In this document: positions 23,093-32,694 of the stretch, piece by piece
How positions within the stretch are numbered: position 1 is the stretch's first letter
How the letters are laid out: each line of letters opens with the position of its first letter
Assembly: GCA_963971575.1 (NCBI GenBank)
Contig: OZ020612.1
Coordinates: forward strand, 64,106,869-64,170,868
From: Liopterus haemorrhoidalis
Taxonomy: Eukaryota > Arthropoda > Insecta > Coleoptera > Dytiscidae
Reading direction: 5' to 3'
Length of the DNA: 64,000 bases
Notes under the pieces: model-generated
What the model was told of the DNA's origin: nothing
The model's input: only the letters and a program-made list of their open reading frames with translations
Database searches by the model: none
Position numbers and translations under genes: made by a program

Positions 23093-23726
23093 CAGTAAAA
23101 CCTCGATATAACGGACTAATTGGGGGGACGGGGTGTCCGTTAAAGCCGAAAGTCCGTTATATAAAAATAGGTTTAAAATAAATCAAAAAACTTTTTTTTG
23201 AAAATATGTACACTGTATTTTGATATTAATAAAAAATACAAAACACAAACAAAATTCTATTTAATTGTCTTCGGACATTCGTCGTGAAGTGACGTTGCTG
23301 TTTGATATCGACGCGCTTGCTTTCGGTAATCCTGCTTTGAAAAAGGAATCAAGTTTTGTTTGCACTTTTGAAGTTTGCTGTTTTTTTATAATCAACTCTC
23401 TAAAATTACGAAAATGCGTATAATATAGTTGAACTTCGTTATCTGACGAATAATCAATAAATGTTATTAAATCGTCGAGATGCCATCTTACCACTGATAA
23501 CTTCATTTTTGGCAGTTTTGTTTCTTCTTCTTCGCTATCTTCACTTCCATCCTTATTTTTTAGGTTCATAACTTCATCTGCTATTTCACTTTCAGTCATT
23601 ATAATATCATGACTGGGTCACCTTCATCTACTTCTAGCCATTGTAAAACATCTTCCTCAGCCGGATTTTTTGTCCGTTATATCCGAAGTCCGTTAAATAG
23701 AGGTCCGTTATATCGAGGTTTTACTG
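23093..23726. mobile_element. Non-autonomous Tigger/pogo element
   Basis: 634 bp with terminal inverted repeats starting CAGTAAAACCTCGATATAAC, TA on both sides (23091-23092, 23727-23728), and subterminal CCGTTATAT repeats. The ends and TA target are classic for Tigger/pogo. Only the tail of the transposase gene remains inside, on the minus strand. Confidence 0.9.
23261..23665 (-). pseudogene. Tigger transposase C-terminal tail with PIP-box
   Basis: An upstream frame shows EDVLQWLEVDEGDP, a block seen just after the DDE core in Tigger/jerky proteins. After a frameshift, a 112-residue reading follows: an acidic stretch (EDSEEEE, residues 20-26), a helical part (residues 38-75), then QTKLDSFF at residues 80-87. 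QTKLDSFF fits the PCNA-interacting consensus QxxLxxFF exactly; pogo transposase is known to bind PCNA through such a motif. The DNA-binding (CENP-B-like) domain and catalytic core are deleted. It ends 168 bp from the left terminus. Not a working transposase. Confidence 0.8.
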
Positions 23727-23959
23727 TACTTTTAATGTTTTCACTGGTATCTTTATCTCTGCTCTATTTTTGAATGTCAATGCTTTGAGTAGATCTTTCC
23801 AGGTGTTTTACATACCAAAACTTGCTAGAACTTTTGTAAACTGTTCACTTCACACTCACCAAAATAGTCCAAGGATATTTAATGAAATACACAATGAAAT
23901 CAATAAAAGAATATTCATTTGTTACCCTACCAAGGGTCAACCACTCATGTGCAAACATT

Positions 23960-24120
23960 TCTAAGAACACCCCCTCAACTAGAATCGAACCCTAATCGCG
24001 CGGGTGGGCAAATTCACGATTCATCAACACTTGCGGCATTTGGACTTGGCTTTAGCAAAGGTGGTTCTATGAATGCCCGCATTCGGGCGACCGACACACA
24101 CGCGGCTGCTCTGGCTACAA
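23960..24120 (-). repeat. Possible tRNA-derived SINE fragment
   Basis: Minus strand GGTTCGATTCT (23981-23991) fits a B box. TAGCCAGAGCAGC near 24105-24117 is a poor A-box match and lies about 110 bp away. Head structure uncertain. Confidence 0.3.
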
Positions 24121-24610
24121 AGCATTAACACAATCTTTATAAAATAACAAACAAATATTGCTTTCCCAAACTTATCAAATACTTCATGAAATATCTACAG
24201 ACCATTTTGATGAGTGCACTTTATTTATATCACTGGTCGAAGTATGTAAATAAACTCCTCCCCAGATCATTCACCATTTTGTCGTTTTCAATAGGGGATA
24301 CGCATAAAATTTATATTTCGTTAAAACTACATTATTTTGATATGTTAATATTAGTTATGTCACCTAAAAAAACAAAAATCACATTTTAATTAATATTATA
24401 GCCAAAATTTTTAATTAAAATATTGTAAATTTGAAATAAGCCGACCACGGCGCGAAGGTTACCGAGTAAAAACGACTGAGTATGGCGTCAAACGATAGGG
24501 GTTTCACGTCACAGATACAGCTACAACATAATCTTTACACGTGTGTATATTGTATTGTTCGAGAGTTTTGTATTTGTTTTTAAACAATTATTCACGCATT
24601 TATTATTAAA

Positions 24611-24703
24611 ATGGCAGATAAAGATTTTGTTAGGGCTCAGAGTGATAATTTACCCAACATTGATGCATTTATGCTCACAAACATAAAATTTACTTTTTTC
24701 TGA
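24611..24703 (+). pseudogene. N-terminal stub of TE protein 1 (copy B)
   Basis: Same 30-codon reading MADKDFVRAQSDNLPNIDAF... as at 3549, ending at the equivalent TGA. Its conservation with copy A is that of the whole element, so it says nothing about selection on this short ORF. Confidence 0.5.
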
Positions 24704-24883
24704 AATATCGGTTTTATTTCGCCCCATAGCTTCCAGCCACAAATTTCGCCTTTTCTGTTGTTTTTCGCCATCAGGTAATGATATAAATTGTTTTTTTGGA
24801 TTTCTAGTTGAACTAATTGTGCACATCGGTACTGAACAATATTTTCGATTATGTTTCGAAGTACTGGGGCCTGGATCTTCCAT
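24650..24883 (-). pseudogene. THAP-like zinc-finger N-terminus (copy B)
   Basis: 77-residue reading starting MEDPGPSTSKHNRKYCSVPM. Zinc-ligand pattern: C16-x4-C21, about 47 residues, then C69 with H71. The invariant THAP features F33, LP (36-37) and W49 are present. The last pair is C-x1-H instead of the C-x2-H of THAP domains; the reading loses similarity just after VCE (residues 68-70), where it becomes antisense to the plus-strand stub. So the domain is cut by the deletion junction a few residues before its last ligand and the AVPTIF box. A DNA-binding role is inferred for the parent protein, not this fragment. Confidence 0.72.
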
Positions 24884-25436
24884 ATTTTATATATTTTAAT
24901 ATAAAATTTAATTCGGTAAACATGTATAAATTGTTTTTATAGAATTAAACTTTATTTTAATTAAAATCACTCTAACTTTAAATAACCTATAAAAGTTATA
25001 CAAACAAATAAGTTCACAACAGACTATGTACGCTGGGTAGGCTAGTAGTGTCATGCGTCAGTTAGAAGAGGTATGACGTCACACATCGTTTAGCTACATA
25101 CATTTATGATTTTTTTAAGCCTTCAAATTAAAAAAAAATAAATAAAAACTGTTTTTTATGTTTATATGCAACAAGAGGAATATAATAAAAAAAAAATTTT
25201 AAAATCATACCTATCCCCTATTGATATTGTTGTCTCCTTTATAGTCTGTAATTTTCTAATGCTATTGTGCAAGAACGGACTGGTCATATAAGAGGCCAGT
25301 CCAATCGCTGAGCTAACAATGCAACCTCCAAAAATGTTGTATTTGCCAATATTGAAACATTTTTAAAATTGCTTAATTTCAACTTTCTGAATATTTCCCA
25401 AATGCCAGGATCCTTATTTTATTTATTTTATTTTTT

Positions 25437-26411
25437 GGTTAATGTTCCGTATAAGTCCACCGCGTCAAATTAGAACTAGGCTGTATGTTTAGAATAGAAT
25501 ATATGTAAGAGTGGGGAACCAATAGTAATCATTCTTGCATATGTGCTCGGTGTAATCAGACAAAACTTTTGTACAATTTAGAATCAAGGGAGGACGGTGT
25601 CTACACAGGTGTTATTTACATAGTTAGTTCCTGAAACTTAGAAAATGGCTGATAATTATTTCAATTTTTTAAGTAATATGGAGAGTAAGGATATGAAAGA
25701 GGTGTTAAGGTGGTGTATGAATGAGGGTCTGATTGTGTCTGATTTATATAATTGCAATGTGATCTAAATGCTATCCATTTTTTCCCAAATTTAAACCCAA
25801 AATGTGATTGCTAAATTTTATCGCGTACAACTTCAAAGAGTTATAAAAAGGATGGATAATTTTATGTAAAAAGGTATTCTGTGGCGATTTTCACGGCTCT
25901 GGATTTGCCTACTAGTTTTATCATTGTTTGTTTGCATATAGTGAAGATATATAAATGCTTTATACATTTTTAATACATTTACATAATTTGGTATGTATGA
26001 ATGCGATGAAAAACGGAATGTCCTATTTTAGACATAAAATTGGTAGGTCGGAATATATTGATAATTTGAGGATTCTCTCTTTTAATAAAGTTAGTGTTTT
26101 TCAACATATGTATACTATAAATCTCATTCAAACTATTTAAATATGACTTTAAGCGTATAAATACTGAAATTTCGTTATTCAAGTTTTTCTTTAAAAACCT
26201 TAATACGAGCTAAATGTTAACAAACACTTATTAAATAATTGCTTGGATTTCAAAACGTATAACTATCAAGTACTTATTTAGATTTCAGAATCGTAAATGT
26301 TATATTTTGAAAGAAAGGGGCGGCGCTTCGTCAAGACCAAATCTCATTCCAACTAGCATACATGTTCTGTCTGACGAGTTATGCCTGGTGGACTTATACG
26401 GAACATTAACC
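25437..26411 (+). mobile_element. Merlin-like (IS1016-type) element
   Basis: 975 bp with 25-bp perfect inverted repeats beginning GGTTAATGTTCCGTATAAGT. It is flanked by identical 8-bp copies TATTTTTT (25429-25436, 26412-26419), although low complexity weakens that evidence. GG-ends with an 8-bp duplication suit Merlin. An internal reading supports this (next entry). The transposase core is missing or unrecognisable, so it is non-autonomous. Confidence 0.65.
25645..25767 (+). pseudogene. Merlin transposase N-terminal remnant
   Basis: 40-residue reading MADNYFNFLSNMESKDMKEV, then LRWCMNEGLIVSDLYNCNVI. The order FL....(D/E)..WC...GL(I/L)......C resembles the IS1016/ISXO2-like N-terminus, in which a Cys pair follows. 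A further piece, LQRVIKRMDNFM*, then LWRF, at 25830-25895 fits the next conserved block (LR...KR.DG..WRC). The DDE part is not seen. Confidence 0.5.
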
Positions 26412-27715
26412 TATTTTTTTTTTTTGTCAAAGGTTTTTGTTTGAATGGCTCGTTGTTTCAGAAAGGTTCTTGACTCCTGATCTATACTGTACTCATTTAT
26501 AATTTTTCATGATTTCAGCCTTGAAAACTTTTCTCTTAATATTGTATTAAATGTTTGACAAGCAAAGGTGGTTTGAGTAGCGTTATCCCTAATTATGTAA
26601 ATGCTTCGTTTGTCAAATTTTTACAAAACAATTCACATAAGAGCGAATTTTTACTCTTGTTGAATTAAATTTTTATAAACATGTTAGGTATTCTGTTGAT
26701 CTGGGCTGCTTCATTTAGTTTGGAAATTATTCTCTCTGGGATATATTCAGTATTTTCGTTCTGTCCTGGATGTTTTCCATTCCCTCTTCCGAGTTAAGGT
26801 CAAACTCATCCATATATTTAACATCCAACATCCAACATTTTAGTAAACTTGTCAAAAAAAAAGTTTACCCCCCATTTATTTTTGAGAAGAATTTCAAATA
26901 AAAATTAATTGTGTTCGTTCTTAATATGTTTTTTTAAACTCTTTCGAAAGAAGAGTAATTTAACTTTAAAATTTTCAAAAAAGAATACAAGTTAGAAGCT
27001 ATTTTGTACGTAAATGCTCTTAGAGGCTTTTAGTATGTTCGAAGTTGAGAACGTATAATATGAACCCCTTGTTCGCGGGACGGTATGCCGCACTCAGCAC
27101 ACCGGCGCCGACCTGGTGGTTTACAGGTGAAACTTTCAAAAAACATCGCTATCAGCTTAAACACCAATGGATTTAACTGCACTTCATGCGTCCATAAATT
27201 AAAACTTACGTAAAAAAATACTGCGAACGGCTAGGAAGATTTTAAGTCCAAATATTTATATACAATAGCAATAAAGATGGCATTAATGATGTAAAACTTA
27301 TATTTGTATATTTATGGTTGTTCTAACTTATTGTAACTTATATTATTGTATTGATATATTATTTATTTGTTTACTTCACTGGTTACTAGTCAGTGCAACT
27401 AAGACTAAATTTGAACATTATTAAAATTTTTATACATGTAAACTTACCAATTTAATAATTCTATATTTCTATATATCTTTGTAGCTCTGATGAAGATTTA
27501 AATTAAAATCGAAACGTTAGCGAAGTTAATAAATTTGTTTTATTTTCTGATTGGTCCGAATCCCATTATCTATCAACTATAATTACTAACTTACGGACGT
27601 AACTCATCTAATCAAGTTTTTTTTTAAATGATATAAAACAAAAACTAGGTAAGATTAAATAATGGTATTAGATCTAACTCGATACTAAACCTTCTCTAAC
27701 TCTAATTTAGAAAAT
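26412..27715. other. No supported gene
   Basis: AT-rich. It contains the ribozyme-like motif at 27487. That motif plus GTTAATAAATTTG downstream resembles the 3' end of a retroelement, but no coding part is visible. Confidence 0.4.
27487..27516 (+). other. Hammerhead-like core motif, unproven
   Basis: CTGATGA, one unpaired A, stem GATTT / AAATC (27495-27499 and 27506-27510), then GAAAC. This is the order of a hammerhead core and stem II. A convincing stem III and cleavage site were not found, and the extra base after CTGATGA is atypical. Compare 31485-31509. Confidence 0.3.
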
Positions 27716-27925
27716 GGCAGCTGTAATTCAGACTAGTAAATTGTAATTCAGAAAGTGTCAATTGTACTTCAGATTACTAAATTGTAAATCAGGAAGTGTC
27801 AATTGTAATTTAGATTAGTAAATTGTAATTCAGAGTCACTTGTAATTCAAAAAGTGTCAATTGTAATTCAGGTTATTAAATTGTAATGTAGATAGCGTCA
27901 ACTGTAATTCAGAAAGTAATAATAT
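27716..27925. repeat. Degenerate minisatellite, about 39-bp unit
   Basis: Five to six imperfect units built from AATTGTAATTCAG, TTAGTAA and AATTCAGAAAGTGTC, in head-to-tail order. Confidence 0.8.
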
Positions 27926-28049
27926 GACATGAAAGTGTGACTTTTTTTTATCACATGAAAATTTGTGTAGTCAACATATCTTAACATTTTAATAAAAATT
28001 TCTGAATTACTATTGACGTTTTCTGCGATCATTAAAAATTAGAGGCGAA

Positions 28050-28270
28050 TCAATGATTGAGAAACGCTGTTATAGATGAACTCAATGAGCCTTTGTTGTA
28101 TTCAAAACATCAACAATTCGAACATCATGAAAGATCTCGAGAATCCCTTCAGAAAGTTTCCGGGAATCTCAAGGGCCAGCGGACCACAATTTGAGAAACA
28201 CTGATTTAGACCAAGGGTCAGCAACCGGTGGTAGGACGAACACGGCCCGTTGAAAACTTTTTTGGTGCCC
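28050..28270. repeat. Cluster of hAT-like termini
   Basis: Two same-orientation ends, TGATTGAGAAACGCTG (about 28053-28068) and TTTGAGAAACACTG (about 28190-28203), plus CAAGGGTCAGCAACCGGTGG (about 28213), resemble ends of hAT elements (CAGTGTTTCTCAA and CAGGGGTCAGCAACC). None pairs into a bounded element. Confidence 0.4.
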
Positions 28271-28688
28271 ACTTATAAGAAAATATAACGTTTACATTTC
28301 TTAACCTGCATGGGAACTCTACTACTTCATTTTTAACAGTAAAAAAAGTACTACTGAATTTAAACTTGGTCGTACCAGCTTAGTTGATCCACGATCAGAA
28401 CGTTAACAAAGTGCAAACTCAAAAAAAGTTGTTCATAAACTGCTACGGTTTTAGATAATCAACGAATAACAGAGCGTGAAATAGTGGAGGCCATAGGCAT
28501 CTCAAAAGATTTAATACATCAAATTTTAAATATGAAAAAGCTGTGAGCAAGCTGGGTGTGTCATTTGCTAATAATTGGTCAACGCACCCGCACACAAATC
28601 AGCTTTAGCGATCGAGAAAATCTAGAGTTTAAAGTACGAATTGGTGAAATAACCATCCAGCATATTCACCAGATTTGATTCTGTAAGA

Positions 28689-28757
28689 CAGTGTTTACCA
28701 AAGAGTGTGCCGCGAATTCGTAAAAAAAAATTAGCGTCCTGAATATTTTAACATCAT

Positions 28758-28817
<60 letters not shown>

Positions 28818-29076
28818 TAATGCAACATACATTCCCTATATACCTACTACATAAATATATACATATTTTTATTTTAATAAATCCGAATATACGTACAATA
28901 CCATTAATAAGAATAAAGTACACAAAGGATCTTTTTATAAAGAATTGAAATTGACATATTCTGAATACAGGGGAGTCTGCAGTCAAAATGTCTTCCTCCT
29001 GTAACTACGTAGGTGTGCAGCGAAATTTTTCATCTTTGAAAAATATGCCACGAGAGTAAATAATTGAGAAACACTG
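28689..29076. mobile_element. hAT-type MITE
   Basis: 388 bp. Left end CAGTGTTTACCAAAGAGTGT, right inverse CAGTGTTTCTCAATT; flanked by 8-bp near-identical copies CTGTAAGA (28681-28688) and CTCTAAGA (29077-29084). Termini and 8-bp duplication are diagnostic for hAT. It contains an (ATTT)n tract and no ORF. Confidence 0.82.
28756..28816. repeat. (ATTT)n microsatellite
   Basis: About fifteen ATTT units inside the hAT MITE. Confidence 0.95.
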
Positions 29077-29115
29077 CTCTAAGACTTTCATCTGTTGCCA
29101 AACTTAATATCGGAC

Positions 29116-30011
29116 TGTCCCGATAAGTCGAGACATCGGACTTAATACCTCAAATCGGGACAATCCCTGTATATTGGGACATCTAACAACCCTCGTTTAG
29201 ATATTTAGCGTCATAATCAGGAAGATTTAACGGCTGACGAACCTGGCGTCTCCAGAGTCTTCGAGATTGTAGGAGGCATTTAAATTTCTACCACCCCGTC
29301 CTCACTTGAATTACTAGTAGGGCTTCATAAACTTATATTACCAGGGGCCCCCAGCTTGCTAAACCCGGCTCTGATTATAAAAAATGACACATCATGAACA
29401 AAATTTGTGACAAATCACGAAAGAAGAGTTAAAGAAGACATATTAAACTATCATCGTATGAAATAATAAAAAGTTGTGTCACTTGTTTTAAAAAAAAATG
29501 TTTGCAACATTTGCTTTCGTATCCATTTTCCTTGGAGCAGAATGTATCGTCTCTCCCACACATGCTGTTGTTGCTATATATTCTAGAATGCAAACTTGAA
29601 ATCATAAAATGTATTGTCGTTTTGTTTCAGTCGTATCGTATCTTTTATGCGAGCGAAATGTGCTATACACTTTTTATTAAGTGACTTACGATATAGAACT
29701 TTAGTAGGATGGCGTGATTTAAATTTTGTGTTACGATACTTGAAAAATATTTCAGGAGTATTCGTGAATATTTTAGTTCATGGAATGAGATTCTTGATTA
29801 AGAATAACTTCAATTCGAGGGGGAAAAATTGAGAAAATGTTGATGAAAAACAGTTCAGAGACTTTATATAGAAGTTGAGATATACTAGAAAGATAACAGA
29901 AAAAAAAGACTACTGCTTTGTAAATTTCCAGTCACTTTTAGTGTTATGTAAGTATGAGCCAAAGTATTACATTTGTGCATTTTGTAAAATGTTACCGATC
30001 GGTATTTTTAC
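29116..30011. other. No supported gene
   Basis: The beginning (to about 29205) has GGGACAATCCCTGTA and TTGGGACATCTAACAACCCT, resembling another TE end. ORFs at 29502-29832 have no motif. Confidence 0.4.
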
Positions 30012-30155
30012 TTGCCCGACCTTAATATATAAGGGGCAAGTATTGTAATCGCGAAAATTTTCGATGTCGAGATTTTGACTGATGACCCCATTTCATGGTC
30101 CAGGGAATCCAAAAAACCTATTTTCGAAGTGCCGTCCGTATGTGTGTGTGTCTGT

Positions 30156-30198
<43 letters not shown>

Positions 30199-30575
30199 TG
30201 TGTGTGTGTCTGTGTGTGTGTCTGTATGTATACACGATAACTCAAGAACGGTTCAACTTAGAGAATTCGTTTTGGTACTAAAAAATTCTCCTATTAAATG
30301 GGAAGAACCCTATTGTTTTTTATAAAGATCGTTTGAATAGAAATGGGAGTTTACTCGTGTCGATTTTAAGATTTTTGCGAATATTTCGCAACAGAAAAAT
30401 AATTCGAAAAAATTTATTGAACAAAAGTTACTATAAATGCAATAACTAATAACTTTTATTTGAGACGTTTTTTGATAAAACGAAAAATTATGAAATTTTT
30501 TTGTAAAATTATTTAAAATTTTTCTCAATTTTTTCATATTTATATGTAACGTTTCCATGGTCATGATAATTAATT
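30012..30575 (-). repeat. Dispersed repeat family D, inverted copy
   Basis: The segment 30330-30575 is the reverse complement, with mismatches, of 35035-35280. Shared words are GTTTACTCGTGTCGATTTTA, TTGAGACGTTTTTTGATAAA and TGTAACGTTTCCATGGTCAT. The outer part starts with the inverted pair ACTTGCCC / GGGCAAGT (30011-30042). The two copies form a long inverted repeat pair about 4.7 kb apart. Confidence 0.7.
30141..30223. repeat. (TG)n microsatellite with TC interruptions
   Basis: About 80 bp of TG repeat broken by TCTG. The Cys/Val-rich and His/Thr-rich ORFs at 30008-30325 are products of this tract and not genes. Confidence 0.95.
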
Positions 30576-31459
30576 CGTAACAAGTAAATCAAGCCTTGGA
30601 CAAAAATTTGTATAGAACATAATTTGATGTATTTTTGAAGATTTATCTAAATATTAAAAAAAAAAAAAAAATTAAATTAAATTTTTTTTTTATTATTTTT
30701 TTTTTGGGAGGGCAAGTCTAGCGGAGGTTTCCCTTCGCCACTGGTTTAATGTTACACCGATCTGTCCAAAGTAAAAACTAAATAAATTAAAATACTTCAT
30801 TACCGTTTTTTCTAATATTCATTTGAGCAACCGGTAAAGAAGCATTTCAATATTTGAACCGGTACGAACGCACCGTTACGTACCGGCTGAATTCAGCCCT
30901 GTTTATAATCCATTAAGTTCAGAATGATATTTAATATAAATTTAAAATTGCATTGGTAACGTGTTAGCTGTTCTATTTTCCATTGTTTTTTTGTGCGTTC
31001 AGATATCTATGCATGTGGTGGACATTGTGAAGTATTTATTACGCAAAACAAGTTGAATAAATTTTAAAGGTACGTCTCGGCTGACATCAGACCACATATT
31101 TTATCGTTAAAGACGACGAGAAGTAAAGAAGAGAGACAAGAACAGACGTACTTTATCATAATCTCAAGAACTAACGGAATGGAAACGTCGAACAGCTATG
31201 TTTGTGAACAGCAATGCACGTGTTTGGATATATCTCTACGCTAAATTTGTTTGTCTGAATCATACGTAGACAGTTTCTGGATTATCTACTCAAAATGAAC
31301 TTGCTTACTTTTATTTTGTCACATACATCAAGCATTATGAAAATAATGCATTACACAAAAACAAAAAATGATATTTTAAGCCCAGCAGAAAAGTGGGAAA
31401 CAAGAATTTGGATAATATTGATAGATGTAGCTGTTACCTCTTAAATTAATTTATTAAAT
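30576..31459. other. No supported gene
   Basis: Long A/T homopolymer tracts at 30655-30705. Nothing else recognised. Confidence 0.4.
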
Positions 31460-31830
31460 ATCTTAATATATATATATATATATATTTCGGCATATTAGGC
31501 CATCATCAGAATGAGATATTACAAAGAGTGTTGACAAATTATGACTAAATGTCCGGGTATAAACTAATTACCAATAATAGAGAAGGGATTAGGTAATACC
31601 ATTGACCAACGTCTTGAGTATCGACGATTCTAACAGATCTAGTTGTTCATTTATGAGGTTATGCCCTTTCTTAAGTGCATATTTAATTTTAAAAGCTTCT
31701 AAGAAATACATTGGTTGACCGCATTTGTCTTCCAGATGTAGGATGTTTAAATTTTCTTCTTTACAATGATGATCGTTATCTATTAAATGTTTTGCTAAAT
31801 TTGACGACTCTGATATATTAAGAATTTGGA
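31460..31830 (-). pseudogene. Penelope-like element, GIY-YIG C-terminal fragment
   Basis: Minus-strand reading from about 31830: ISESSNLAKHLIDNDHHCKE, ENLNILHLEDK, FLEAFKIKYALKKGHNL, INEQLDLLESS, stop TAA at 31589-31591. The order S.LAKH....H...ILH.E...LEA..I....LIN.QL is that of the GIY-YIG nuclease end of Penelope-like retroelements, in which the Glu of LEA binds metal. The ORF lacks an ATG near its start and is 5'-truncated. Downstream of the stop are a hammerhead-like core (31485-31509, minus) and a (TA)n tract (31466-31485). Confidence 0.65.
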
Positions 31831-31984
31831 TGAAGATGAAAGAACTAAGACTGGTTAAGATATAGGAATGTTAAACATCCATCGATTAGTGGAAAGACTT
31901 GGCAATGGAGAAATCAATTAATTATTTTGGTATACAAAATACATTAATGATCGTAAGCAGGACCCACGGAAGCGGTCCTACAAG

Positions 31985-32694
31985 AGGTGCGTTCGGCATA
32001 ACTGTGCAGTGTTAACTCTGTGTCGTGCAAGTTTTTTGTCACGTGAACACTGTGAATACTGTGCAAGAAAGTCAAAGACGAACGCTTTGTTCAGATTTTG
32101 TAGTTATTCTTGTTATTCTAACCTTTTTTTATAAACAAATAAATTATGTGTTTTATTACATGAAGTCTGTCTCCTGCTACTTCTTTGTACGATAATATAA
32201 AAATGAAGCATGAAGGTTTTTGGATGCTTCTAAGTAATATAAATTTTATTTGATATGGAAGACAATTCCGAAGAATTTTCCAAACCAGAAAATATTTTGG
32301 AAAAAGTGTTTGAATATGCAAAGAGTACTGTTCCAAACATGACTACAAATTTAAAGTACATTTCCGCTTGTATCCAGAATATTTTGATTCTTTTTGAGTG
32401 CATTTACATGTTTCATCATGAGGTTCATGTCTGTACTATTTATTTTGCAAATGCTGCAGGCTTAAACAATGATATCTTGATTGTTTTCACTCATATTGTT
32501 TTGTAGAAATAATAACTTTTACCGCGAAAAACACTATTGCCGCACGATCTGAACTTATGACGACTGTGCAACATAAACTGCACTGCATGATATTTAACAA
32601 ACGATCTTCCTGCAGCACAAAGCACACAGAAACTTTATGCCGAACGTTTTTTGTGTAAATTATGCAGAATGTGTAGATTATGCCGAACACACCT
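31985..32694. mobile_element. Inverted-repeat element with 3-bp duplication (Harbinger-like?)
   Basis: 710 bp, ends AGGTGCGTTCGGCATAA (left) and AGGTGTGTTCGGCATAA (right, inward), flanked by AAG on both sides (31982-31984, 32695-32697). A further TTCGGCATAA copy lies at about 32637-32647. The internal ORF 32255-32506 starts MEDNSEEFSKPENILEKVF and is not recognised. A 3-bp duplication suits PIF/Harbinger, but AAG is not the usual TWA. Confidence 0.6.

Larger units (their letters stand above)
24289..25223. mobile_element. Non-autonomous inverted-repeat element with THAP remnant, copy B
   Basis: 935 bp, ends CAATAGGGGATA / TATCCCCTATTG (12-bp perfect inverse). Nearly identical to 3227-4179, with the same internal junction. 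This copy keeps the THAP-like reading in one frame. A small deletion relative to copy A removes GTAATGTTCTGTGGCTGG near 25039. Flanks give no obvious target duplication. Confidence 0.8.
28320..29115 (+). pseudogene. Mariner transposase remnant, interrupted by a hAT element
   Basis: N-terminal piece: REIVEAIGISKDLIHQILNM in mixed frames, then KKL and LVNAPAHKSA (out of frame). A piece of the third catalytic block reads HPAYSPDLIL* up to 28688. After the hAT at 28689-29076, and with one copy of its 8-bp duplication removed, the reading resumes DFHLLPNL, giving the usual SPDL...CDFHLFP order. The block between helix-turn-helix and third Asp is deleted. Same subfamily as 18545-19165. Several stops. 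Confidence 0.75.

Noticed and set aside
30008..30325. ORFs rich in Cys/Val or His/Thr
   Set aside because: They are translations of the (TG)n/(CA)n tract in several frames and on both strands.
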